A stretch of DNA of 64,000 nt from JBBECJ01 sp963763325. GTDB taxonomy: Bacteria; Chloroflexota; Chloroflexia; Thermomicrobiales; CFX8. The position numbers were made by a program, and so were the translations under genes. The notes under the pieces were generated by a model. The model saw nothing but the letters and a program-made list of their open reading frames with translations, was not told the DNA's origin and searched no databases. Where the stretch lies: contig CAVXOL010000023.1 of NCBI GenBank assembly GCA_963763325.1, forward strand, positions 496,001 through 560,000, read 5' to 3'. Below are positions 35,824 through 44,985 of the stretch, one piece after another (positions within the stretch are counted from its first letter, which is position 1; each line of letters begins with the position of its first letter).

Positions 35824-36288
35824 TCACCTCGCAGCAACCGACACAAGCGTTCGAGCAGCCGCATGGATCGAGGCGACGTGTACGGACGTTTCCGCATGAA
35901 ACAGCAGGAGAATATTTCGAGCAGACGTTACCCGCAGGATCTGGTCAGCGTCAGTCGCTAGCGACTGGAGGTTCAGGATGTATCGCTGGATCACCTGCTC
36001 ATCAGCCACACGCGTTGTTACGTCCTGATAGACATAGACTTCTATCAACGACGTTCCTGCCCGGATCGTCGTCCCTGCGATGCGAAGCAACGGATGATGA
36101 GCTGGTTGCCGTTCTGGCGCGATGTCAAGGTCCTCGACATCCAGCGCGGCTACGACATCGCTGACGGTCAGCAGCGCCGGACCGGCTGCGTCCGCACCAA
36201 CCTCGTATTCCGTGACGTCCACAATGATGCCGATACCAACCACAAGGATCAGGAACGCGAGACCAGCGGTCTTCAGTCGTTGTGTCAT
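35824..36288 (-). CDS. membrane-anchored protein, unknown function
   Basis: 154 residues: N-terminal helix (TAGLAFLILVVGIGIIVDV) then a soluble outer domain with IEVYVYQDVTTRVADEQVIQ. AGGAAAG precedes the ATG at 36288; the open frame reaches 36366. No family recognised. The next gene on this strand is the winged-helix regulator, 110 bases away. Confidence 0.6.
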   Translation of the reverse strand: MTQRLKTAGLAFLILVVGIGIIVDVTEYEVGADAAGPALLTVSDVVAALDVEDLDIAPERQPAHHPLLRIAGTTIRAGTSLIEVYVYQDVTTRVADEQVIQRYILNLQSLATDADQILRVTSARNILLLFHAETSVHVASIHAAARTLVSVAAR

Positions 36289-36474
36289 CTGGATCTTTCC
36301 TCGTCCCTGGACCGGGCTCTCCGTTGAGCCGGCATTGCGGCCCATTTTTCCGCACTGATGGAACAACGTCCGAAACGTTATCGTTGTTCCAGACAGATGG
36401 ATTAGTGGCCTCGTACCTGTGTTCTGAGGTGGGGTCCGTCCCGCCGGACAGGAGGCAGGCTGGCCAAACAGAAG

Positions 36475-36503
36475 TTGCGGATCAGGCGGTCGCCTGATAA
36501 GTT
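36475..36503 (+). promoter_or_regulatory. promoter with palindromic spacer, upstream of the transpeptidase gene
   Basis: TTGCGG (36475-36480) and TAAGTT (36498-36503) are 17 bases apart. The spacer contains the perfect inverted repeat ATCAGGCG-GT-CGCCTGAT (36481-36498), a good place for a repressor. Confidence 0.4.
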
Positions 36504-36571
36504 ATGCGAAGCGCACCGCTCTGGCACAGTCGGCCAGGCGGGTCCGACAGTGAGGGTGTAAGCACGAACGT

Positions 36572-37658
36572 ATGCTGAAAACGTATCAATTTCCCGCCAG
36601 CGGCAGCGGCCGCCATGGTCTGCTGTCACGGACGGTTGCGCTGGTCGCGATCTTGGCCATCGCCGCAACGTTGTTGCCGTTCGGCGCCCGTGCCCAGGAA
36701 TCCACCTCCGACGTCGTTTACTTCGATGGCACTGGCCAGACACTCAGCGGGGCGTTCTATGATGCATGGCTCGATCAGGGCGGTCTGGCTGAAGCCGGTG
36801 CACCGGTCAGCGCCGCTGTCCAGCAGGGCAACCGCTGGGTGCAATGGTTCGAGCACACGCGACTCGAGGTGAGTAACCCATCGCTCGACCAGGCAGCGGC
36901 GGAAGACGTCCAACCAGGAACGATTGGGATGGCACTGGCCGAGTCGTTTGGGCTGTCGCGCTGGCACCATGCATTCCAGCCGGTCAACAGCGATGTCGAC
37001 TGATGGCGTGCGCGCCTTCCCGAACGGCCATACACTCGCCAACGCGTTCCTGGAAGACTGGGAGACCGACGACGGCGAAGCACGGCTGGGAGCTCCGATC
37101 TCCGAGGAGTTCAGCATCGGGGAAAGGGTCTACCAGTTCTTCGAGCGTGGCGCGTTGTCGTGGACAGCGCCGACCGGCGTCGAAGCGGTCCCACTCGGCT
37201 ACCTGGATGCGGCCCTCAACGGCAACCTGCAGCTCGGGGCTGCCCGGCCAGAGGGCGTCCCGCTCTACAACGGTGGCGGTGGCGGTGGTGGCGGACGCTG
37301 GATCGACATCAACCTCAGCAACTACACGATCGCCGCCTACGAGGGCAACCAGCAGGTCTTCTCTTCAGTCATCGTTGATGGCGGACCAGCGACACCGACC
37401 ATAACCGGGACATTCCACACCTACTGGAAGCTCGAGACGCAGACGATGGAAGGCCCGAACACCGACGGCACGACATTCATCCAGGAAGATGTCCCGTGGG
37501 TAATGTACTTCTACGCTGACTTCGCCGTTCACGGCGCGTACTGGCGCTCGTCGTTCGGCTACTCGGGCAGTCACGGATGTGTCAATCTACCCGTCTCCGA
37601 CGCGGCCTGGCTCTATGCCTGGGCCCCGGTCGGCACGCGTGTTGAGGTTCACTACTAG
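36572..37658 (+). pseudogene. secreted L,D-transpeptidase with LGFP-like domain, frameshifted
   Basis: About 361 residues in two frames. The first frame (36572-37003) carries a signal peptide (VALVAILAIAATLLPFGARA) and a repeat with WLDQGGLAEAGAPVSAAVQQ and WFEHTRLEV. The second (about 37003-37658) continues with AFPNGHTLANAFLEDW and LGAPISEEFSIGERVYQFFE, a Gly run, and a YkuD domain ending in the catalytic motif FGYSGSHGCVNLPVSDAAW (Cys of SHGC). One surplus T at about 37000 (GACTGATGG for GACGATGG) makes the TGA that breaks it. It would cross-link peptidoglycan by 3-3 bonds. It converges on the kinase gene with stops overlapping. Confidence 0.82.
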
Positions 37659-39313
37659 AACGGGATGGCCGGCGCGGCCTGCGCGAGTGGCAGCGTGAAG
37701 TAGAAGGTCGTCCCCTGCCCTGCGACGCTCTCTACTTCGATCGTCCCGCCCTGCGCCTCGACAAGCTGCTTGACGATCGCGAGGCCAAGGCCGGACCCTT
37801 CGGCGTGCCGGCCGGCGCGCTCGACCTGATAGAAGCGATCGAAGACGTGTTGCAGTTCCTCCTCGCTGATCCCAACACCGGTGTCGCTGACGGTGACACG
37901 CAGCATCCCGCCATCGCGCTCAGCATTGACAACGATCAGCCCGCCCTCAGGCGTATGACGCAGCGCGTTGTAGAGCAGATTTCCGAGGATCTGGCGCAAC
38001 CGGGTCCGGTCAGCCGTCACCGACGGCAGGTCGGTCGGTACCAGCGATTCAACCGAAACCCGACGCTGTTCCCAGGCGACATCGCGAATGCCATCGACCA
38101 CATCAGCCGTGATCTCGTCAACACGGATCGCAGCCGTCTCCAGCGGAAGCGCCGTTTCCTCGATCCTGGCCATCGTAAACAGATCGTCTATCAAACGCGA
38201 GAGCGTGATCGTTTCGCGATGCAACGTATCGAGCGTGCGGCGTTGTTCCGTCGTATCACCGTTGGAATCAGCTGCAGCGATCAGCCGTTCGAGGTTGCCC
38301 TGAATGATCGCCACTGGCGTTCGCAACTCGTGAGAAACGTTCGCGACGAACGTCTTGCGAGCCTGATCGGTCGTCTGGAGCCGGTCGACCATGTCGTTGA
38401 ATCGCTCACTGACGCGTGCCACCTCGTCGTGTCCTCGGACAACGACGCGGCGTGAGAGATCGCCCTCACCCATCGCCGTGGCTGTATCAGCCAGGTCGGT
38501 CAAACGATTCGAAAGCCGTCGCGCCCGCCAGATGCCAACCGGGATCGATACGATCAGGGCAGGCAACCCGATTGCGACGAGGATTACCCCGTTTGCGACC
38601 GCGATCCCAGCCACAAACTCGGCAACGGCAGGAATCTCGATCGGGTCGCTCTGCAACGTCAACACGCCGACCATCTCACCATCGACGATCAATGGGTGTG
38701 CCGCAACGGTAACGCGATCCACCGCATCGATCGCGTAGAGGACATCGTTCACAGCCGGTGCGCCCCGACGATCGACAACTCGCCGGGTTACGTCACCGAC
38801 CAGGGCGAGGTCAACACGATCGACCGATTCACCTGTTCGTGCCCAGGCAGAATCTGACGACGCCACAACCGTCCCAGCCCGATCGGTCACGAGTGCGTAG
38901 TCAATTAATCCGAGCTGCGTTTGCGGCGGGTCAGTGTTGACACCGATCTGGATGTCGAGCGCCTCGGTCGATTCCTGGCTCGCGAGGGCCGTCAGCGCGG
39001 CCTCCAACCGATCCCGCTCGTCAGCGGACATTTGTGCATCGCCGAGATTCGCAATTGCGGGGTCGGCGGCAAGGACAATCGCAGCGGACGACGCGAATTC
39101 GGCGATCGAGTACTCAGTGAAAGCGTCGTCCTCGAAGTGTTGAAAGACGGCAATCAGGATGCCGATGATGGCCGCTTCGAGCAGGATGATCGAGAGCATG
39201 ACAACCATTACGTGTGAGACGATGAGTTGGACACTGATTTTGCGCCGGTAGAGCCGGAATGGAAATCGCACCACCCGCCACGGTAGCGTGACGAGCCACT
39301 TGAGCGGCCTCAC
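37655..39313 (-). CDS. sensor histidine kinase (OmpR-type system)
   Basis: 552 residues. Two helices (about 30-55 and 235-260) enclose an outer sensor domain of about 180 residues. Then HAMP (about 262-315), HisKA with FVANVSHELRTPVAIIQGNL (His near 330), and HATPase_c with LRQILGNLLYNALRHTPEGG, DTGVGISEEEL and GSGLGLAIVKQLVEAQGG. It overlaps the response regulator gene upstream by 4 bases (ATGA). The signal is unknown; the convergent transpeptidase gene suggests, without proof, a link to the cell envelope. Confidence 0.94.
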   Translation of the reverse strand: MRPLKWLVTLPWRVVRFPFRLYRRKISVQLIVSHVMVVMLSIILLEAAIIGILIAVFQHFEDDAFTEYSIAEFASSAAIVLAADPAIANLGDAQMSADERDRLEAALTALASQESTEALDIQIGVNTDPPQTQLGLIDYALVTDRAGTVVASSDSAWARTGESVDRVDLALVGDVTRRVVDRRGAPAVNDVLYAIDAVDRVTVAAHPLIVDGEMVGVLTLQSDPIEIPAVAEFVAGIAVANGVILVAIGLPALIVSIPVGIWRARRLSNRLTDLADTATAMGEGDLSRRVVVRGHDEVARVSERFNDMVDRLQTTDQARKTFVANVSHELRTPVAIIQGNLERLIAAADSNGDTTEQRRTLDTLHRETITLSRLIDDLFTMARIEETALPLETAAIRVDEITADVVDGIRDVAWEQRRVSVESLVPTDLPSVTADRTRLRQILGNLLYNALRHTPEGGLIVVNAERDGGMLRVTVSDTGVGISEEELQHVFDRFYQVERAGRHAEGSGLGLAIVKQLVEAQGGTIEVESVAGQGTTFYFTLPLAQAAPAIPF

Positions 39314-40041
39314 GGCTGCGTCCGGATGGAACGCTCGTACTTGTAGCCAACTCCCCAGAGCGTCACAATCCGTTCGGCGACGGTGCTGGAGCCGGTGCCA
39401 CCGAGTTTGCGCCGCAAGCGCAGGATGTGAGTATCGACGGTTCGGTCAAACCCCTCGAAGTCGTCGCGCCAGAGGCGGTCGAGCAGGTAGTCACGGGAGA
39501 AGGCTCGTCCAGGATTCGAGGCGAGCAGATAGAGCAGGTCGAACTCACGCGCCGTCAGCGACACCGGGACCTCGTTCACGAGCACTTCACGCCGGGTCGG
39601 GTCAATGGTGAGATCACCGTCGTCGATCAACTGCCCGGCATCGTCCGCGACCCGCGACTGGACGCGCATCATCTCAACCCGGCGCAGGATTGCGCCGACC
39701 CGCGCTTGAAGCTCACGATACGAGAAAGGCTTGGTCAGGTAATCATCCGCACCGAGCTCAAGGCCGAGAACACGATCCAGTTCAGTCGATTTGGCGGTCA
39801 GCATCAGGATCGGCGTGATCCTCGTCCGGCGCACCTCGCGGGTGATCGACAGACCATCGACATTTGGGAGCATCAGATCGAGCACGATCAGGTCCGGCTC
39901 GGTCATGCCGGGGCCGGTCAGACGGTCAAGCGCGTCGCGCCCATCGGCGAACGATTCGACCGTGTGACCTTCCTCGCGCAGCGCGCTGGTAATGAGCGCC
40001 TGAATCTCCAACTCGTCCTCAACAACAACGACGTGCGCCAT
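39310..40041 (-). CDS. OmpR/PhoB-family response regulator
   Basis: 243 residues. Receiver with VVVEDE, the phospho-Asp in IVLDLMLPNVDG (about residue 54) and Lys in YLTKPFSYRE; winged-helix output domain (about 150-240) with LTAREFDLLYLLASNPGRAF, VDTHILRLRRKLGG and WGVGYKYE. It heads the two-gene operon with the sensor kinase. DNA targets are unknown. Confidence 0.95.
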   Translation of the reverse strand: MAHVVVVEDELEIQALITSALREEGHTVESFADGRDALDRLTGPGMTEPDLIVLDLMLPNVDGLSITREVRRTRITPILMLTAKSTELDRVLGLELGADDYLTKPFSYRELQARVGAILRRVEMMRVQSRVADDAGQLIDDGDLTIDPTRREVLVNEVPVSLTAREFDLLYLLASNPGRAFSRDYLLDRLWRDDFEGFDRTVDTHILRLRRKLGGTGSSTVAERIVTLWGVGYKYERSIRTQP

Positions 40042-40086
40042 CTGTGTACCGTGGTTCCAAACTTCAAACGTGTCCGTTGCAACTGT

Positions 40087-40326
40087 TCAGGCGTCATGAT
40101 CCTGCCATGAGATGATATCCCGGTCACGTCGTCCGAGTATGACCAGCCAGTTCTCGTCGACGGTAAACTCGTCTGCAGCGCCTGGCCGCGTCGGAGCAAC
40201 GTCCGCTAGCAGAAACCAGTTCCCGCTTGTTGAGACTCCGTGAAATGCACGAATGATCTGCGGCCGACAACTGGATTCAACGTCAGGCCGCATTCGGAGG
40301 CTCTCTGTCACGATCGTGCCGAGCAT
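40087..40326 (-). CDS. possible small protein, or 3' part of the preceding frame
   Basis: 79 residues beginning at an ATG within the end of the gene at 40283. The text ADVAPTRPGAADEFTVDENW and LVILGRRDRDIISWQDHDA looks protein-like, but no family is known. It may be the true C-terminus of the upstream frame after a frameshift near 40300-40330, or a separate gene coupled to it. Low confidence either way. Confidence 0.35.
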   Translation of the reverse strand: MLGTIVTESLRMRPDVESSCRPQIIRAFHGVSTSGNWFLLADVAPTRPGAADEFTVDENWLVILGRRDRDIISWQDHDA

Positions 40327-40753
40327 CGGAGACGAATTCCGCTGTGCCGAGCGATTGTAGCCGTGAACTGGCAGCCTTGAGATCGGGCAACAGCCAGACG
40401 AGCGACTCCGTGGTGTCGCGGTTTATCCGGCGTCGATAGAGGGCCGGAATGGCGGAGGTGGAGTCGACTCGCACCGGTCTTTCGATGTACGAATCACTCG
40501 CACGTCCGAGTTGCATAACCGGGTTGGCCGACAAGCTTCCCAGTCTATCGAACACTCCTGAAGTCCTGCTCTCAGCAACGCTCGCGATCACACCAAGCCG
40601 CTCGTTGAACGAGATAGTGCTGACAGCAGCATGCTCTCCATAGTGCGTTGTGAGCCCCTTGGCTCGGACAATCACCTCACGCGCCTTGTGCGGCGTGCTG
40701 TGAATCCCGAGCGCCATCATTCCCCAGTCCATCCCCACCAACGCCGCTGTCAT
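40283..40753 (-). CDS. hypothetical protein
   Basis: 156 residues with no recognised family. The N-terminus MTAALVGMDWGMMALGIHS and the middle RASDSYIERPVRVDSTSAIP read as plausible protein, but composition is less typical of this genome. The start is unclear. It lies on the left edge of a gene-poor, apparently decayed patch. Confidence 0.38.
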   Translation of the reverse strand: MTAALVGMDWGMMALGIHSTPHKAREVIVRAKGLTTHYGEHAAVSTISFNERLGVIASVAESRTSGVFDRLGSLSANPVMQLGRASDSYIERPVRVDSTSAIPALYRRRINRDTTESLVWLLPDLKAASSRLQSLGTAEFVSDARHDRDREPPNAA

Positions 40754-41568
40754 CGCCGCTTGCCCCTTGCCCGTCGAGACGTTCTACGTCGTTCTCACTG
40801 TAGACATGGTGGCGGACGATTGTCTCTGCGCTATGACGGAAATGTCACAAGTCTGTGAACGGGAACTCACGAAGGTAGCGGTGTTCGCAGCGGCTCTCAA
40901 ACATGACCCGCACAACTCAGCGCTCAGGAACGCAGGCTCAAAGGTGACATAATGTGCGGCATCACCATTACGATGTCGTCATGAGAGGGAATCTACATCC
41001 AGGGTGCACGAGGATGCGGCGACTCATTGAAGGTGAGAGCGATAGTGGAGCGTCTGGTCATGTTCACCGGTCTGCCCGGAACCGGCAAACCTGTCCTGGT
41101 CGAACACGTTGCACGGATCCGTGAATGTTCCGTTGTTCAGTTAGGACATTATCGAAGCCTGAATATGGCGATCCACCGCGGGAATCAACCAGTGCCCTCG
41201 CTGCGCCTCATGCGATCTGAATTCAACCCTGGCTGAACTCAGCCTCCAGTTCGGTCAATCAATCGTTCTCGACAGCGTCACGACGCGCGACGCTCCCGCA
41301 ACATCCCAGGCTGGTACATGACCGATTAGAACGACGTTTCATGTGCCAACCGACCAACTGTGTTGAATTCGGTCGCACGCGTGACATCAGCATGGTTCTG
41401 CGTCTCGACTACCTGCTGATCCCGTCCTGACTCCTGCCAGTCCGGCCGTGTGCAACGTGTTTGCGTACAAGAGCGATTATCCGCAAAAGAGTCAGGGCAC
41501 GGTTTCTGCTCCCCACCATCCGATGGGGCCGTCAACGACTACTCTTTCACCGATTCGATTGGGCAGAA
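40754..41568. other. gene-poor, decayed stretch
   Basis: 815 bases between a doubtful hypothetical gene and the DUF2243 gene. Apart from the ATPase/kinase remnant listed separately, open frames are short and without ribosome binding sites. Base composition looks less GC-rich than the flanks. Confidence 0.55.
41027..41320 (+). pseudogene. remnant of a P-loop kinase / AAA ATPase gene
   Basis: The frame at 41027-41236 contains VMFTGLPGTGKPVLVEHVAR, a Walker A motif in which the Thr/Ser after GK is now Pro, so nucleotide binding would be impaired. About 20 bases further on, in another frame, ELSLQFGQSIVLDSVTTRD matches the middle of the same kinase family, in which LGQSVVLDSV is typical. The segment between is missing or scrambled. 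This is a broken cousin of the intact kinase gene at 55709-56278. Neither fragment can make a working enzyme. Confidence 0.6.
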
Positions 41569-42111
41569 ATGGACGCACGCACGCAACGCAAGCGCATTAC
41601 GATTGCCGGGATTCTGCTCGGACTGGGCCTCGGCGGGTTCTTCGATGGAATTGTGCTGCACCAGATTCTACAGTGGCATCACATGCTCACCAGCACCGGA
41701 GACCACCCGGCCAATACGGTCGCTGGGCTGGAGGTCAACACGCTTTGGGACGGCTTCTTCCACGCCAGCACCTACATCATGACGGTTGCCGGGCTCTGGA
41801 TCCTCACCCGGGTGCTCAGTGATCGGGACCGATCGGTGCCGTGGTCAACGACCGCCTTCGTCGGACTGTTGCTGATGGGATGGGGAGCCTTCAATGTCGT
41901 TGAGGGCATCGTCGACCATCACCTCCTCGGCATCCACCATGTTCGCACCGGAGCGAATCAGACGCTCTGGGACGTGAGCTTCCTGATCTGGGGCGCTGTA
42001 ATGTTAGCTGGTGGCTGGACGCTCACACGGCGGGGCTGGGAGACGGCGAAGACGACCGTTCATGTTCCAGTCGGTGATCGCGAACGTCCTGGTCAGCGCG
42101 AGTTGGCATAG
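41569..42111 (+). CDS. DUF2243 membrane protein
   Basis: 180 residues with four predicted helices. The conserved GLGGFFDGIVLHQILQWHHM and NTLWDGFFHASTYIMTVAG are the DUF2243 signature, with several His residues that could bind metal. LDH-type text NVVEGIVDHHLLGIHHV follows. Function unknown. The ATG at 41569 gives the normal start MDARTQRKRITIAG; the open frame extends upstream without coding character. Confidence 0.82.
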   Translation: MDARTQRKRITIAGILLGLGLGGFFDGIVLHQILQWHHMLTSTGDHPANTVAGLEVNTLWDGFFHASTYIMTVAGLWILTRVLSDRDRSVPWSTTAFVGLLLMGWGAFNVVEGIVDHHLLGIHHVRTGANQTLWDVSFLIWGAVMLAGGWTLTRRGWETAKTTVHVPVGDRERPGQRELA

Positions 42112-42189
42112 CCCACTTTGCCACGGAAACATCGTTATGTTGAATGCAGCATGCAGGAGATGGCCAACGACATCCCCTACTCAGTTGAT

Positions 42190-42615
42190 TCAGGTGATTG
42201 ATTCAGCTCGCTGCTTCAAGCCGTCTGCGAACGCCTCGAAGGATGCTGTCAGGTCGGGGATCGAGCGTCCGATCAGTGGCAGGAGCGGGCCGCTGAACTC
42301 TTCACGCATGCTGAATGTTGTCTGCTTGTCGCCAGCTGGGGTCAGCGTGAACGTGCGCTCACCCTTGAAGAGGCCTAACGGCATTCCGCCGGTCCAGACC
42401 ATCCGTTGCTCGGGGAGCAGGGTCGACACGGTGACTGGAAATGTTCTGCCTGGGTTCACCTTGCTGTAGACCTTGATCTTCTCGCCACTCGCGATACGGC
42501 CCTCGATCCGCTCCATACCTGGGTCCCACTCCGGATAGCGCGGCGCGTCGATCAGGATGGACCAGATCGCCGCTGGCGTCGCCTCGATCGTGCGCGTAAC
42601 CTGGAACGTCTTCAT
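42190..42615 (-). CDS. SRPBCC-family protein (polyketide cyclase/CoxG-like)
   Basis: 141 residues of the START-like fold: FQVTRTIEATPAAIWSILID and YPEWDPGMERIEGRIASGEK are typical, ending FEAFADGLKQRAES. GGGGGACATCGA precedes the ATG at 42615. Probably binds a small hydrophobic ligand; role unknown. Confidence 0.83.
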   Translation of the reverse strand: MKTFQVTRTIEATPAAIWSILIDAPRYPEWDPGMERIEGRIASGEKIKVYSKVNPGRTFPVTVSTLLPEQRMVWTGGMPLGLFKGERTFTLTPAGDKQTTFSMREEFSGPLLPLIGRSIPDLTASFEAFADGLKQRAESIT

Positions 42616-42854
42616 TCGATGTCCCCCTTGGCCCGCCACGATCGAACGCTGATCGCTAATCCGAAACTGTCGATTCTATTATCGCTGGCACATGGCAGAA
42701 TGATACAGGTGCGCGATCAACATTGTGATTTCTGGCGCGAGCATGCCTGACCAATTTGACAAGTAGACGAAGGACTCGAATCGATGCCGCCCGATTGCAG
42801 TTCGGAATTGCGGGCGACACTGTTGACAGTGGCACAGACGCTGCGTCGCCAAAC

Positions 42855-44969
42855 ATGATGAACGAACGGACATCGTCGACGACACCGGATGAGGAGCCGC
42901 CCGACGACGCGGGTACCCCGTCGGTCCATGAAGCGTCACGACGCTCGATCCGGTTGGGCACCAAACCCGGGGACCGGAGAGTGCGCGTCGCGCGCGCGCC
43001 GGATCACCTTGTCCAGGAGGGCGAGCACTACTACTTGCGGACGCCAGCGAAACGTCGCTACGGGCGGATTTCGCGCTGGCTGCTACAACCCCAGCCGCAA
43101 CCGACTGAGGGGTTTTACGAGACGGAGCGCGACTCGCACGAGCATTCCTGGTGGAAGGTCATGTGCCTGACCGGTGTCGACTACTTCTCGACGCTGGGCT
43201 ACCAGCCTGGAATCGCCGCCCTGGCGGCCGGAGTCCTCTCACCGATCGCAACGCTGATCCTCGTCATCGTCACCCTCTTCGGCGCACTGCCGATGTACAA
43301 GCGCGTCGCCGAACAGAGTCCACATGGTGACGGATCGATCTCGATGCTCGAGCGCCTGCTTTCCTGGTGGCAGGGCAAGTTGTTCGTGCTCTGCCTCATC
43401 GGCTTCGTCGCGACTGGCTTCGTTATCACGATCACGCTCTCGGCCGCCGACGCGACGGCCCATATCGTTGAGAATCCGTATACAAGCTTTCTGCACGGTT
43501 GGGATATCCCACTCACGTTGCTGCTGATCGGCCTGCTGGGAGCGGTCTTCCTGAAGGGTTTCGGCGAGGCGATCTGGATTGCCGTCGGCCTGGTCGCCAT
43601 CTACATCGTGATGAACATCATCGTCGTCGGTACCGGGCTGGTCGACCTCGTCCAGCACCCTGAGTTGTTAGACGACTGGCAGAACCGGTTGTTCGATGAG
43701 TTCAGCAACCCATTTGCGATGATTGGTGCATCGTTGCTCGTGTTCCCGGCGCTGGCACTCGGACTGTCGGGATTCGAGACCGGCGTCGTCGTCATGCCAC
43801 TGGTGAAAGGCGACCCAGGCGACACCCCCGAACGGCCAGCCGGACGAATTCGTAACACCCACAAATTACTGACCGGAGCTGCAGCGATCATGAGCGTGAT
43901 GCTCATCACCAGCAGCCTCGTGACAATCACGCACATCCCGGAAGAGGCGTTCGAAGAAGGCGGCGAGGCAAACGGCCGCGCGCTGGCATACATCGCCCAT
44001 GAGCATCTCGGCAACCTCTTCGGAACCGCCTACGATATCAGCACGATTCTGATCCTGTGGTTCGCCGGTGCCTCGGCGCTGGCGGGCCTGCTCAACATCG
44101 TCCCGCGTTACCTTCCGCGCTACGGGATGGCGCCTGACTGGGCCAGGGCGACGCGACCGCTGGTCCTGATCTACGTCTTCATCTGTTTCGCGGTGACCGT
44201 CGCCTTCAGGGCCGATGTCGACGCCCAGGCCGGTGCGTATGCCACCGGCGTGCTGGCAGTCATTACCTCAGCGACGATCGCCGTGACGCTCGCTGCCAGG
44301 CGCTCAAAGCAGCGGAGGGCAACGATCGCATTCGGCGCGATCGCACTGATATTCATCTTCACGACGGCAGTGAACATCATCGAGCGGCCGGAGGGGCTGG
44401 GCATCGCCGTCATCTTCATTGTCGCGATCGTCGCGATGTCACTCGTCTCACGGGTGTTCCGTGCAACCGAACTCCGCGTGAGCGAGGTCGTGCTGGATGA
44501 GACGGCAGAAGCACTCCTCAGGGAGGCGGCTGCCGGCGGCGATCTGCGCATCATCGCCAACCACCCGGACGAGCGAGATACCCGTGAATACCTCGTCAAG
44601 CTACGCGAGCAGCGCGCGGACCATCACATCCCCGGTGGCAGTCCGGTGCTCTTCCTCGAAGTCTCAATTTCAGATGCGTCCGAGTTTGCCCCGACCCTCG
44701 AAGTCCGCGGTGAACGTGTCGGCGATTACCGTGTCCTGCAAGCCAGTGCCGCATCGGTGCCGAATGCCATCGCCGCTTTCGCGCTCTATGCCCGCGACCG
44801 GATCGGCGTCATCCCCCACGTCTATTTCGGCTGGACCGAAGGGAACCCGATCAAGTATCTGGCTCGATTCATCCTGTTTGGCGAAGGCGATATTGCACCG
44901 GTCACGCACGAAATTCTCCGCAAGGCAGAACCGGATCGCGAGCGGCGGCCGGCCATCCACGTTGGCTAG
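42855..44969 (+). CDS. APC-superfamily permease with C-terminal cytoplasmic domain
   Basis: About 704 residues. A hydrophilic N-terminus of 95 residues, then about twelve helices between residues 110 and 540 beginning MCLTGVDYFSTLGYQPGIAA and including VITITLSAADATAHIVENPY, and a C-terminal soluble domain of 150 residues (LRIIANHPDERDTREYLVKL). The layout is like amino-acid or KUP-type potassium permeases with a regulatory tail. Substrate unknown. The ATG at 42855 or 42858 is likely the start; the frame is open to 42756 but no ribosome binding site decides. Confidence 0.8.
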   Translation: MMNERTSSTTPDEEPPDDAGTPSVHEASRRSIRLGTKPGDRRVRVARAPDHLVQEGEHYYLRTPAKRRYGRISRWLLQPQPQPTEGFYETERDSHEHSWWKVMCLTGVDYFSTLGYQPGIAALAAGVLSPIATLILVIVTLFGALPMYKRVAEQSPHGDGSISMLERLLSWWQGKLFVLCLIGFVATGFVITITLSAADATAHIVENPYTSFLHGWDIPLTLLLIGLLGAVFLKGFGEAIWIAVGLVAIYIVMNIIVVGTGLVDLVQHPELLDDWQNRLFDEFSNPFAMIGASLLVFPALALGLSGFETGVVVMPLVKGDPGDTPERPAGRIRNTHKLLTGAAAIMSVMLITSSLVTITHIPEEAFEEGGEANGRALAYIAHEHLGNLFGTAYDISTILILWFAGASALAGLLNIVPRYLPRYGMAPDWARATRPLVLIYVFICFAVTVAFRADVDAQAGAYATGVLAVITSATIAVTLAARRSKQRRATIAFGAIALIFIFTTAVNIIERPEGLGIAVIFIVAIVAMSLVSRVFRATELRVSEVVLDETAEALLREAAAGGDLRIIANHPDERDTREYLVKLREQRADHHIPGGSPVLFLEVSISDASEFAPTLEVRGERVGDYRVLQASAASVPNAIAAFALYARDRIGVIPHVYFGWTEGNPIKYLARFILFGEGDIAPVTHEILRKAEPDRERRPAIHVG

Positions 44970-44985
44970 CCAGACGAGCATTACG

